From the NCBI GenBank assembly GCA_017442155.1, contig JAFSAU010000003.1, positions 1 to 64,000 on the forward strand: DNA of 64,000 nt, given 5' to 3'. Within the stretch, counting starts at the first letter, position 1. Each line of letters starts with the position of its first letter. Below, piece after piece: positions 46,342 to 54,690 of the stretch. Under the pieces are notes generated by a model, which searched no databases, had not been told where the DNA came from, and saw only the letters and a program-made list of their open reading frames with translations. The position numbers and the translations under genes were made by a program. The DNA comes from Clostridia bacterium (GTDB lineage: Bacteria > Bacillota > Clostridia > UMGS1883 > UMGS1540).

Positions 46342-47769
46342 TTAATTGTCTGTTACTACAGCTGAAACGGTTGCAACTTTCGTGTCAGCATCCGGAACTA
46401 ATAGCGCAGAACCATTGAAAGCAAACGTTTTGATGATATCGCCGGCGTCCGTGCTTGTAAATTCCAGGATTGTGTCATCAGTAAATGCCGTCATTTCCTT
46501 AGGTGCAGATGCAATTTTTACATCCACAAGCTTTTCTATATTGTTTTCTACTGTATACCGTGCCAGAATAAATGTCGCGTTGGCATCGGAGACATTGTGA
46601 TATCTTGCAGATACCGGTGTTCCCGCCGTAAGTGTGTTTGTTTCTACACCGTTCTGATAAATCATTGCATTGTTTTCAGCGTCTTCAATTTTAAAATCAT
46701 CGTATGCTACTGTCATGCCAGTTTGTGCACGAGGGCGAACTTGAAAACGAACTGCATCGTATGCGACATTATCTACTGTTCTTTCTCCATTCAATTGAAC
46801 ATAATATACAAATTCAGTCCATTTGCCAGGGGTCGTTACACTAAGATTGGATCCTGTACTGAGACTAATAGTAGTTTTTGTTGAAGTTTCACCCTTGCTT
46901 TCTGTAATTTGAACTAATTCCACGAGCGGCGCGCTCTCAGATGAAAGAGGCATAAACTTAAACGAAAACTTATAGTATGAATCATGTGTAAAGAGCAAAT
47001 GGGTAGAGGTATTATACTGCATCCTGTATATTCCTGTTGCACCAGACTCTTCTTTAATTTTTAAATAATGATTGCCATTAGTTTCTGTTTCAATGGCATG
47101 ACTCCCTTCTATAGTTCCGTACGTTGACCATCCTGTTAACATGCCATTTTCAAAATCCCCGTCAACGAGATAGTTAGAAGGAACATCAGTTGTATAATAA
47201 GGTGACATAAAATGAACATCACCATTCTCGACGGAATTTGAATTATAGTCGTTTGTTCTAAAGGTTACGCGAACTCTTTCACCATCTTTTTGTTCTTTAA
47301 AATGTGTTTTATAAAGTTTCCATTCCCCGGAAGTAGACGGACAATAAAACGTAGTTGCTATTAGTCTCGTAGTCCCCTCCAAGGCAAATTCTTCCACAAC
47401 AACCTGCATAACGTTATCAAGAGTGGACTTATACCAAACTTCAATATAGCATCTTCCGTCTTCGTTTAGGAGAATGTAAGGAGATTTCAAACCGAAGCCT
47501 GATGTTGTGCTTGTAAAAATGTTACCAGCAACCGGTGCATCTTCATCGTACCCTTCGGTTCCTTGCACCAGAATATTTCCGGCAACTGAAGGATAAACGT
47601 CACTGTATGAATTTCTTGTCCATCCTGTCACTTCATTTCCCTCGACGGAAAATTCCGGGTTTGCAAATGCATTTTCTGCGTCTGCAGCTGTCGGCACAGC
47701 AAACAGGCTGCAAAGCAGGAGAACTGCAAGCCCGACAGAAAAAAGTTTAGATCGTTTTGTTTTGTACAT
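46342..47769 (-). CDS. Secreted protein with two jelly-roll modules, first gene of the operon
   Basis: The 475-aa protein has a signal peptide (KLFSVGLAVLLLCSLFAVPTAADA) and two CBM-like jelly rolls, opening FANPEFSVEGNEVTGW and LVDGDFENGMLTGWS. The last module (IYQNGVETNTLTAGTPVSARY ... ATFILARY) matches the C-terminal module of the 924-aa enzyme. No catalytic barrel and no SLH are present. It could present glycan to the two enzymes or coat the substrate. AAGGAGG is at the right distance. I do not recognise a named family. Confidence 0.75.
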   Translation of the reverse strand: MYKTKRSKLFSVGLAVLLLCSLFAVPTAADAENAFANPEFSVEGNEVTGWTRNSYSDVYPSVAGNILVQGTEGYDEDAPVAGNIFTSTTSGFGLKSPYILLNEDGRCYIEVWYKSTLDNVMQVVVEEFALEGTTRLIATTFYCPSTSGEWKLYKTHFKEQKDGERVRVTFRTNDYNSNSVENGDVHFMSPYYTTDVPSNYLVDGDFENGMLTGWSTYGTIEGSHAIETETNGNHYLKIKEESGATGIYRMQYNTSTHLLFTHDSYYKFSFKFMPLSSESAPLVELVQITESKGETSTKTTISLSTGSNLSVTTPGKWTEFVYYVQLNGERTVDNVAYDAVRFQVRPRAQTGMTVAYDDFKIEDAENNAMIYQNGVETNTLTAGTPVSARYHNVSDANATFILARYTVENNIEKLVDVKIASAPKEMTAFTDDTILEFTSTDAGDIIKTFAFNGSALLVPDADTKVATVSAVVTDN

Positions 47770-47882
47770 AAGAGTACCTCCTTAAAATTATTACAGGTTC
47801 ATCTTTAAGTTAATGATACACTAAAACAAATGTAAAATCTACGACTATATTATTAAAAAATAAAGGTTTTACAGATTTTTTA

Positions 47883-47911
47883 TTGAAAAAAACTGTATAA
47901 TATGGTATACT
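47883..47911 (+). promoter_or_regulatory. Promoter of the AraC-family regulator gene
   Basis: TTGAAA (47883-47888), 17-bp spacer, TATACT (47906-47911) with TGG before it. Its position excludes the upstream ATG at 47912 as the translation start. Confidence 0.85.
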
Positions 47912-47944
47912 ATGAGCAGAAAAATAAAATCAAGGAGAAAAACC

Positions 47945-48769
47945 ATGCTTTATTTTGCGAATAAGGATGTTCGTCTTGAGCTTCCCGGACCTAAAATAGC
48001 GCAGGACATGCCTACGCCACATATTCATGACTTTTATGAAATTATTATTATGGTGGACGGTGACAGACGCTTTTTTATTCATAAAGATCTATATCTCTGT
48101 CAACCGGGTGATATTATGCTGATTCCACCAGGCTGTTCCCACCGCGCCGTTACGATTTCTGAAACATATCAACGGTATCTCCTCTATTTCAACGAGTTTT
48201 TCATCCGTGAAACCGCTCTTCTTTCCTGTTTCCAGACAGCGCATATGCAGGTTTCGCAAAGGAGGTTCAAGCTGGTCACGGATTATCTGGAGGACATACG
48301 GTTTGAAATGGAAAAAAAGGACGCATACAGCGATATAATGATAAAAGCAGATGTGCAAAAGCTCCTGATGCTGTTCTGTAGATACAGCGAAGAGCCGAGC
48401 GTCCGTGAATTTGAGCTGTACGATAAAAATATTCAGGTTGCTGCCGCTTTCATCCGCGCGCATTATCGGGAGCATCTGACATTGCAAATGATCGCCGATG
48501 CCTCTTTTTTAAGCCCGAATTATCTTTCCAGGCGATTTAAGGAGGTTACCGGATTTGGTATAAGCGAATATATCAATGGTATACGCATTCGAGAAGCAGA
48601 ATTGCTCCTATCCGGTACAACAAAATCCATAGTCGAAATAGCCGATCGGTGCGGGTTTAACGACTCCAATTATTTTGGCGATGCTTTTAAAAGGCTTATC
48701 GGCTGTTCCCCCTCCCAATATCGGAAGCAGTACGCACATTTGCGAGTTAAAAACAAGAAAACCAAATAA
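47945..48769 (+). CDS. AraC-family transcriptional activator
   Basis: The 274-aa protein has an N-terminal cupin sensor (PTPHIHDFYEIIIMVDGDRRF, CQPGDIMLIPPGCSHRAV) and a C-terminal double HTH (LTLQMIADASFLSPNYLSRRFKEVTGFGISEYI and IVEIADRCGFNDSNYFGDAFKRLIGCSPSQYR). It is typical of sugar-responsive activators. ATG 47945 has AAGGAG 8 nt upstream. It is divergent from the glycosidase operon, so it is the likely regulator of 39873-47769; no clear dyad operator was seen between them. Confidence 0.93.
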   Translation: MLYFANKDVRLELPGPKIAQDMPTPHIHDFYEIIIMVDGDRRFFIHKDLYLCQPGDIMLIPPGCSHRAVTISETYQRYLLYFNEFFIRETALLSCFQTAHMQVSQRRFKLVTDYLEDIRFEMEKKDAYSDIMIKADVQKLLMLFCRYSEEPSVREFELYDKNIQVAAAFIRAHYREHLTLQMIADASFLSPNYLSRRFKEVTGFGISEYINGIRIREAELLLSGTTKSIVEIADRCGFNDSNYFGDAFKRLIGCSPSQYRKQYAHLRVKNKKTK

Positions 48770-48790
48770 TAATTATAAAGCTCCGGACAA

Positions 48791-48823
48791 AAAAGAAGGA
48801 GCGAAAAGTTCGCTCCTTCTTTT
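48791..48823. terminator. Strong bidirectional terminator, AraC gene / potA
   Basis: A perfect 15-bp stem AAAAGAAGGAGCGAA / TTCGCTCCTTCTTTT with an AAG loop. T-runs leave the stem on both strands. Confidence 0.93.
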
Positions 48824-48830
48824 GGAATGT

Positions 48831-49874
48831 CTACACTCGTGTCTTTTTCATAATATGAATATCGTTCGGGAAAATAGAGATGCCGACTTCTTTCCCGGCT
48901 TCCTCCATCAGGGTGCTTTGCACCATCCAATCTGTTTCCCCGGTCTGCACCTGCATTTCATAGTGAACACCTTTAAAATATACACTTTTCACAACACCGG
49001 ACAGCATTCCTTCCCCTTTTGGAACAATCTTAATATCCTCTGGGCGAATGACAACATCAACCTTTTCTTCCTTTTCAAATCCACCATCCACGCAGGTAAA
49101 CTCATGTTCTGCAAACCGGACATGAAAATCCTCATGCATAACACCTTCCACAATATTGCTTTCGCCGATAAAACGGGCTACAAAGCGGTTTTTCGGCTCA
49201 TTATAGATATCTACCGGCGTACCAATCTGCTGGATTTCTCCGTTACTCATAACTACAATTGTGTCACTCATAGTAAGTGCCTCTTCCTGGTCATGAGTCA
49301 CATACACAAAAGTGATTCCCAGGGCCTCCCGCAGTTTCTTCAGCTCATGCTGCATCCCTTGGCGAAGCTTCAGATCCAGTGCGCCAAGCGGCTCGTCAAA
49401 AAGAAGAACCTCCGGCTCGCAGACAATTGCGCGTGCAATTGCCACGCGCTGCTGCTGACCGCCGGATAATGAGTCCGGATACCGTTCTTCAAACCCGGGA
49501 AGGTTTACAATTTCAAGAGCACGGGAAACTTTTTTCCGGATTTCGACCTCCGGCATTTTTTTGATACGAAGCCCAAACGCAACATTCTCAAAAATGTTCA
49601 TATGCGGAAAAAGAGAATACTTCTGAAACACAGTATTAAAATTGCGTTTATTCGGCGGAACACTTGCAATATCTGCTCCTTTATAAAGCACTTTACCTGC
49701 ATCCGGTTGCTCAAAGCCGCCAATAATCCGCAAAATTGTAGTTTTTCCGCACCCGCTGGGACCGAGAAGCGTTATGAATTCATTCTCCCGGATATATAAA
49801 CTGAAATTTTCTAAAACCCTGGTATCTCCAAACGACTTGTCTATACCCTGCAAATCAATAATGTGATTACTCAA
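48831..49874 (-). CDS. potA: Spermidine/putrescine ABC transporter ATP-binding protein
   Basis: The 347-aa ATPase has Walker [13 protein letters not shown] near residue 40, Q-loop, [15 protein letters not shown], Walker [13 protein letters not shown] and the C-terminal TOBE domain of the MalK/PotA type. It energises PotBC. It starts at TTG 49874 with GGAG 8 nt upstream. Unusually it is the last gene of the operon, after potD. Confidence 0.95.
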   Translation of the reverse strand: MSNHIIDLQGIDKSFGDTRVLENFSLYIRENEFITLLGPSGCGKTTILRIIGGFEQPDAGKVLYKGADIASVPPNKRNFNTVFQKYSLFPHMNIFENVAFGLRIKKMPEVEIRKKVSRALEIVNLPGFEERYPDSLSGGQQQRVAIARAIVCEPEVLLFDEPLGALDLKLRQGMQHELKKLREALGITFVYVTHDQEEALTMSDTIVVMSNGEIQQIGTPVDIYNEPKNRFVARFIGESNIVEGVMHEDFHVRFAEHEFTCVDGGFEKEEKVDVVIRPEDIKIVPKGEGMLSGVVKSVYFKGVHYEMQVQTGETDWMVQSTLMEEAGKEVGISIFPNDIHIMKKTRV

Positions 49875-49892
49875 GTTCTTTTCTCCTATTTT

Positions 49893-50933
49893 TTACAGTG
49901 AGGCCAAGAATTCGCTCCAGACCTTTTCATACAGATTTGTAACCTCTTCTCCAAGATACAGATATACCTCTGCTTTATCTAAAACCGCTTCATCCGGATA
50001 CGCAAAGGAATTTCTCACATCTTCCGGAAGAGCATTATACACTTCAACATGTGGCGTGGAATATCCAATTTCATCTGCATTCCGTTGTGCTATCTCTGTT
50101 TCACACATGAAATTAATAAATTTCTCAGCAGTTTCTTTATTCGTGCTGTTTTTCGGAATGACCATGGAATCAAAGAAAAGATTGCTTCCGTCTTCCGGGA
50201 TGGCAAAATTAAGATTTTCGTTTTCTGAAATACAGTACGCTGCATCTCCGGCATACATCAGTGCCATAGGAGCTTCTCCTGCAATCATCTTATCCATGCC
50301 GTCATCATTTACATACCCGGCCACATTAGGCTTCTGTGAAGACAGTTTATCTTTTGCTTCCGTAAGTTCTTTCTCACTTGTACTGTTAAAGGAATAGCCT
50401 AATGTCTTGAGTGCAATTCCCAAAGCATCACGCATATCTTTCTTCATAAGAATAGAGTTTTCGTATTTAGCATCAAACATTGTTTCCCATGTAAAGGTAT
50501 CTTCCTGCACCAGTGTCTCATCATACAGAATGCCCAAGGTCCCCCACATATACGGTACAGAATATTTATTTTCCGGGTCAAACGCCAGATTCTTATACTT
50601 TTCGTCAATCATACTATAATTCGGAATATTGTCATAATTCAAGGGAGCAAGCATATCTTCCTGAATTAGCCGTTCAATCATGTAATCCGACGGAATCAAA
50701 ACATCATACGCCGTACTGCTGTTCTTAATTTTAGTATACATCGTCTCATTATCCGTATACGTCTCGTACTGAATCCGGATATCGGGATTCTGCTTTTCAA
50801 AATCGTCGAAAATCGTTTCGTCGATATATTCTCCCCAATTATATACCCTAAGAACGGTTTTCCCACTGTCAGAACAGCCGGCAAAACATACAAAACACAT
50901 AATCAGGCTTAATACAAGTGCAATTTTTTTCAT
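49893..50933 (-). CDS. potD: Spermidine/putrescine-binding lipoprotein
   Basis: The 346-aa substrate-binding protein has a lipoprotein signal with the lipobox CFAGC and acylated Cys20. LRVYNWGEYIDE is the standard start of the mature PotD/PotF family, and DVLIPSDYMIERLIQ follows. It captures polyamines outside and delivers them to PotBC. ATG 50933 is chosen (GGAGGT 9 nt upstream); it shares one base with the potC stop (TGATG). Confidence 0.95.
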   Translation of the reverse strand: MKKIALVLSLIMCFVCFAGCSDSGKTVLRVYNWGEYIDETIFDDFEKQNPDIRIQYETYTDNETMYTKIKNSSTAYDVLIPSDYMIERLIQEDMLAPLNYDNIPNYSMIDEKYKNLAFDPENKYSVPYMWGTLGILYDETLVQEDTFTWETMFDAKYENSILMKKDMRDALGIALKTLGYSFNSTSEKELTEAKDKLSSQKPNVAGYVNDDGMDKMIAGEAPMALMYAGDAAYCISENENLNFAIPEDGSNLFFDSMVIPKNSTNKETAEKFINFMCETEIAQRNADEIGYSTPHVEVYNALPEDVRNSFAYPDEAVLDKAEVYLYLGEEVTNLYEKVWSEFLASL

Positions 50934-51712
50934 CAATAATTTACCTCCGTACTTTTCTTTTTTTCTTTAATGTTTATTATGAGAAGCAGGATAAGCACTG
51001 CTCCGAACATAATCGAGGATAACGCATAATTTTCCGGTTTTACGCCCGTTTTTGAGGTGTATACAAGAATAGAGATGTTTTTTACACCATTCCCCGTATT
51101 GAAAAAGCTAATTACAAAATCATCAATTGATAGCGTAATCGACATAAGAAAACCGGATATAATTCCCGGCAGAATATCGGGCAAAACAATTTTTTTATAC
51201 GCCTGCAGTTGGCTGGCACCAAGATCCAGAGCAGCCTCAAAAACACTCTGATTCATTCCATATAACTTCGGCATCACCGAAAGAATAACATACGGGATGC
51301 AGAATGTAATGTGCGAAAGCAATAACGTAACAAATCCAAGGTCTAAATGAAAAAAAGTGAACAGCAGCATTAGCGAAACGCCCGTGACAATATCCGAATT
51401 TAGCATTGGCAAGTACGTCAGGTTTATCATGGATTTCCGCAAGCGCGTACCGCTCTTATGCAGCGCAAGTGCCGCCACAGTTCCAATGACCGTGGAAATA
51501 AAAGCCGCCAGGAGTGCAAGGACAATCGTTGTCACAAGCGCATCCATAATCTGTGAATTGTGAAACAATTCTTTATACCACCGAAGAGAGAAACCTCCCC
51601 ATTTCCCTCTTGATTTTGCATCGTTAAACGAGAAAACCACCAGCGTCAGAATCGGTGCGTACAAAAAAATCAGGATGAAATAAAAATAGGCTTTCTTACA
51701 TAATTTTTTCAC
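50933..51712 (-). CDS. potC: Spermidine/putrescine ABC transporter permease PotC
   Basis: The 259-aa permease has six membrane helices. The EAA loop is EAALDLGASQLQAYKKIVLPDILPGI, which docks PotA, and the family start YFYFILIFLYAPILTLVVFSFND. Start GTG 51712 overlaps the potB stop by 4 nt (GTGA). It is coupled to potB and potD. Confidence 0.95.
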   Translation of the reverse strand: MKKLCKKAYFYFILIFLYAPILTLVVFSFNDAKSRGKWGGFSLRWYKELFHNSQIMDALVTTIVLALLAAFISTVIGTVAALALHKSGTRLRKSMINLTYLPMLNSDIVTGVSLMLLFTFFHLDLGFVTLLLSHITFCIPYVILSVMPKLYGMNQSVFEAALDLGASQLQAYKKIVLPDILPGIISGFLMSITLSIDDFVISFFNTGNGVKNISILVYTSKTGVKPENYALSSIMFGAVLILLLIINIKEKKKSTEVNY

Positions 51713-52536
51713 GGCATCATCACCCCCGAATCATCCGAGAATCGGTTTACGAGCCACATGCACACAACCACTACCACCATCACAACAATGGAAATGGCCG
51801 AACCAAATCCCCAATTTCCGGCGTGCATAAACTGCTGCTCAATAATATCGCCGATAAGCGTCACCTTCCCACTTCCCAAAAACTGGGAAATCACGAAAGT
51901 TGTAACGCCCGGAACAAAAACCATGGTAATTCCGGATATGATTCCCGGAACACTGAGCGGAAGAATAATCCGAAAAAAACAAGTTGCATTTCCTCCACCC
52001 AAATCACGCGCCGCTTCCAGAATATTCTTGGGAATTTTGCTTATGGAATTATAGATGGGAAAAATCATATACGGCAGAAAATTATATACCATACCAAACA
52101 CAACGGCATTTGTATTTCCCAGAAAAGATTGCTTTGGCAGTCCCATTGCCTGTAAAATCGTATTAAAAACGCCATTCCCTTCCAGAAGCGTAAGCCATGC
52201 ATAAGTCCGAAGCAAAAAATTCATCCACATCGGTGCAATAAGCAAAACAACTAAAAGAGTCTTTTTCCTAAACGTATTCCCAGCCAAAATCATGGCAACG
52301 GGGTATCCAGCAAGAAGACAGAACACCGTCGCAACCAATGAAAGATACAGAGAACGCCATAAAACACGAAGATAATCTGGCTGGAAAAACTGGTGGAAAT
52401 TGTCGAATGAAAAAATCCCGGCAGCATTTGTAAAGCCATAATATCCAATCAGCATAAGCGGGACAACAACCAGAAGAATAAGCCATATTAAAAACGGAAA
52501 AAGAGCAACCATATAAAGTGACTTCTTAACTTTCAT
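51709..52536 (-). CDS. potB: Spermidine/putrescine ABC transporter permease PotB
   Basis: The 275-aa permease has six helices and the EAA loop EAARDLGGGNATCFFRIILPLSVPGI near residue 180. FLLRTYAWLTLLEGNG is a typical PotB/PotH feature. It pairs with PotC. It follows the regulator gene by 12 nt, with AAGAAAGGGAAG as ribosome site. Confidence 0.95.
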   Translation of the reverse strand: MKVKKSLYMVALFPFLIWLILLVVVPLMLIGYYGFTNAAGIFSFDNFHQFFQPDYLRVLWRSLYLSLVATVFCLLAGYPVAMILAGNTFRKKTLLVVLLIAPMWMNFLLRTYAWLTLLEGNGVFNTILQAMGLPKQSFLGNTNAVVFGMVYNFLPYMIFPIYNSISKIPKNILEAARDLGGGNATCFFRIILPLSVPGIISGITMVFVPGVTTFVISQFLGSGKVTLIGDIIEQQFMHAGNWGFGSAISIVVMVVVVVCMWLVNRFSDDSGVMMP

Positions 52537-52548
52537 TTCTTCCCTTTC

Positions 52549-53094
52549 TTATCCAAAAGAAAAATAGGGCGGCGAGGTGATCCACAGAAGCTTCGCCGAT
52601 ACTTTTCCTGCGTTTTTTATATAGTGGGGTGTCCGCGCCTGAAAATAAAAACTTTCGCCTTTTTTTATTTTATAGGCATGTCCACCGGTAACAAGCGTAA
52701 TTGACCCACTCAAAACATAACCGAATTCTTCTCCCTCATGTGGGGCCTCTTCGTCCGTAGACATTCCGCTTTCAAGTTCAACCATCACTGGCTCCATTTC
52801 ATTCTTCTGTGCGTCGGAAACAAGCCAGTAAACACGTAAATCGCCAAAGTCCTTGACGATAACATCCTCCTTTTTATAAACAACCTTTTCCGTACGTTCA
52901 TCACTGAAAAATTCCTGAAAGCTTGTGCCGAGGCAACGTAGAATATCTTCAAGTGTTGAAAGCGAAGGTGATGTAAGGTCAGACTCAAGCTGAGAAATAA
53001 ATCCTTTTGTTAAATCGCACCGATTTCCGAGTTCCGATTGTGTTAAATTATTTTTTAGTCTCAGATTTCTTATTTTGTCGCCAATTTTAATCAT
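52549..53094 (-). CDS. XRE-cupin transcriptional regulator (PuuR/PotR-like)
   Basis: The 181-aa protein has an N-terminal lambda-repressor-type HTH (LRLKNNLTQSELGNRCDLTKGFISQLESDL) and a C-terminal cupin (HEGEEFGYVLSGSITLV, RTPHYIKNAG) that probably senses polyamines. It is the first gene of xre-potB-potC-potD-potA. Two palindromes overlap its promoter, so it probably represses the operon and itself. Confidence 0.92.
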   Translation of the reverse strand: MIKIGDKIRNLRLKNNLTQSELGNRCDLTKGFISQLESDLTSPSLSTLEDILRCLGTSFQEFFSDERTEKVVYKKEDVIVKDFGDLRVYWLVSDAQKNEMEPVMVELESGMSTDEEAPHEGEEFGYVLSGSITLVTGGHAYKIKKGESFYFQARTPHYIKNAGKVSAKLLWITSPPYFSFG

Positions 53095-53107
53095 AAACCC
53101 ATTCCTG

Positions 53108-53158
53108 TTTGTTTTATAAATTTAAACAAAATATACTTTTTGTTTACTGTTTGTAAAC
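53108..53158 (-). promoter_or_regulatory. Promoter and twin operators of the pot operon
   Basis: -35 TTTACA (53152-53157), 16-bp spacer, -10 TATATT (53130-53135). Palindrome GTTTAC-N5-GTAAAC (53142-53158) covers the -35. A second, TTTGTTT-N9-AAACAAA (53108-53130), starts at the -10 and covers the start site. Both contain a TTGTTTA-like core. Confidence 0.75.
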
Positions 53159-53240
53159 GAATATAATTATTGCATATTTTGTGTGATTTGTCAATAGATT
53201 TTTGCATTTTTTATAAAAATTTTTTTTGCTAACGTAAAGA

Positions 53241-53268
53241 AAAAAAGCGACCCGCTCCCACAGGTCGC
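53241..53268 (-). terminator. Terminator of oadB-oadG unit
   Basis: GCGACC (53247-53252) pairs with GGTCGC (53263-53268); on the minus strand the stem is followed by TTTTTTT. Confidence 0.85.
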
Positions 53269-53291
53269 CCGAATAAGCAAAATAAAGAAAA

Positions 53292-53417
53292 TCAGTCTTT
53301 ATACATTTTATTGAGAAGCATAGTCATAAGAATGATTGCACCCATAACAGCTACAATTGTCAGCATACCAACGCCCATGAATTTTAAATTCGTAATAAAA
53401 GCCAATGGATTAAACAT
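53292..53417 (-). CDS. 41-aa OadG-like gamma subunit of a sodium-pump decarboxylase
   Basis: The ORF begins MFNPLAFITNLKFMG and is one hydrophobic helix (MLTIVAVMGAIILMTMLL) followed by NKMYKD. Position after an oadB gene and the helix with GVGM match the OadG family, which anchors and assembles the complex. GGAGGT lies before ATG 53417. OadG proteins are usually 80 or more residues with a hydrophilic, proline-rich tail that binds zinc; that tail is missing here. It could be a minimal gamma or an unrelated membrane peptide. Confidence 0.75.
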   Translation of the reverse strand: MFNPLAFITNLKFMGVGMLTIVAVMGAIILMTMLLNKMYKD

Positions 53418-53430
53418 AACTTTCTACCTC

Positions 53431-54528
53431 CTACATAAAGAAATTCAGAATCAGACCGCCGGCGATAACAGATGCAATCTGTCCAGAAACGTTAACACCG
53501 ATGGAATGCATCAGCAGGAAATTCGAGGGATCGGCCTCAAGACCAAGTTTATGTACGACACGTCCGGACATGGGAAACGCGGAAATGCCGGCCGCTCCTA
53601 TCATCGGATTGATTTTTTTCTTCGAGAACAGATTCAGTAATTTTGCAAAAAGGACGCCGCCTGCGGTATCGAAAATGAAAGCTACAAGACCCAACCCTAA
53701 AATAAGAAGGGTTTCAAGTCTCAGGAAGCTTTCGGCCTGCATCTGGGATGCAATTGTAAGACCAAGGAAGATGGTTACAAGATTTGCAAGCACTTTTTGT
53801 GCCGTTTCAGAAAGCGAATTCAGAACGCCACATTCCCGAATTAAATTACCAAACATCAGGAAACCAATCAAAGCGACGGATTCAGGGGCAACAACACCGG
53901 CGATAACCGTAATGATAATCGGGAAAAGAATGCGTGTTGTTCTGGAAACATTCTTCTGTTCATAAGGCATACGAATCATACGCTCTTTCTTGGTTGTCAG
54001 AGCTTTGATTACCGGGGGCTGAATCATGGGAACCAATGCCATATAGGAATAAGCAGCTACCATAATCGCTCCGAGATAATTAGAATTCAACTTCTGTGCA
54101 ACAACGATGGAAGTCGGCCCGTCGGCTGCACCGATAATACCGATGGAAGCAGCATCGTTGATTCCAAAAAACATGGATGCAAGGCAAAGTGTAAAGAAAA
54201 TACCAAACTGTGCTGCCGCACCGAAAAGCATGAGCTTCGGGTTTGTGAGAATCGGGCCAAAGTCAATCATTGCACCAATGCCGATAAAAAGGATGAGTGG
54301 GAAAAGTTCATTTGAAATACCGGCACTGAAAAGGGTTGTCAAAGGACCATGTGGACCGACAGCACCGGACAACGGAATGTTGACAAGAATCGTACCGAAA
54401 CCGAGTGGAAGCAACAGAGTAGGTTCCATTTCTTTTCTGATAGCCAGATAAATCAAAAGACCCCCTATCAGCCACATAACAATTTGCTGCCATGTGGGAA
54501 TCACCGCATTAGCAAGAAGCTCATTCAT
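53431..54528 (-). CDS. Sodium-pumping decarboxylase beta subunit (OadB/GcdB/MmdB)
   Basis: The 365-aa membrane carboxyltransferase-coupled decarboxylase and Na+ channel has the key motif GIIGAADGPTSIVVAQKL (Asp in ADGPT binds Na+), FIGIGAMIDFGPILTNPK and GAAGISAFPMSGRVVHK. It decarboxylates carboxybiotin and exports sodium. Start ATG 54528 is 8 nt from GGAGGAATT; the frame extends to 54543. No alpha (carboxyltransferase) or biotin carrier gene is adjacent, so the substrate (oxaloacetate, glutaconyl-CoA or methylmalonyl-CoA) cannot be assigned. Confidence 0.93.
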   Translation of the reverse strand: MNELLANAVIPTWQQIVMWLIGGLLIYLAIRKEMEPTLLLPLGFGTILVNIPLSGAVGPHGPLTTLFSAGISNELFPLILFIGIGAMIDFGPILTNPKLMLFGAAAQFGIFFTLCLASMFFGINDAASIGIIGAADGPTSIVVAQKLNSNYLGAIMVAAYSYMALVPMIQPPVIKALTTKKERMIRMPYEQKNVSRTTRILFPIIITVIAGVVAPESVALIGFLMFGNLIRECGVLNSLSETAQKVLANLVTIFLGLTIASQMQAESFLRLETLLILGLGLVAFIFDTAGGVLFAKLLNLFSKKKINPMIGAAGISAFPMSGRVVHKLGLEADPSNFLLMHSIGVNVSGQIASVIAGGLILNFFM

Positions 54529-54558
54529 TTTTAATTCCTCCAAAACAATATTGCATTT

Positions 54559-54587
54559 ATAATATCATTTTTTTGCCAAAAAGTCAA
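54559..54587 (-). promoter_or_regulatory. Promoter of oadB unit
   Basis: TTGACT (54582-54587), 17-bp spacer, TATTAT (54559-54564). Confidence 0.8.
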
Positions 54588-54690
54588 GAGTTTTTTATGA
54601 TTTCAAAAGTTTTTCTTTTCTCAGTAATCAAACTCAAAGCATATTGTATTTCCTGCCCTCATATTAATCAAGTAAAAGGAGGTAATTATA

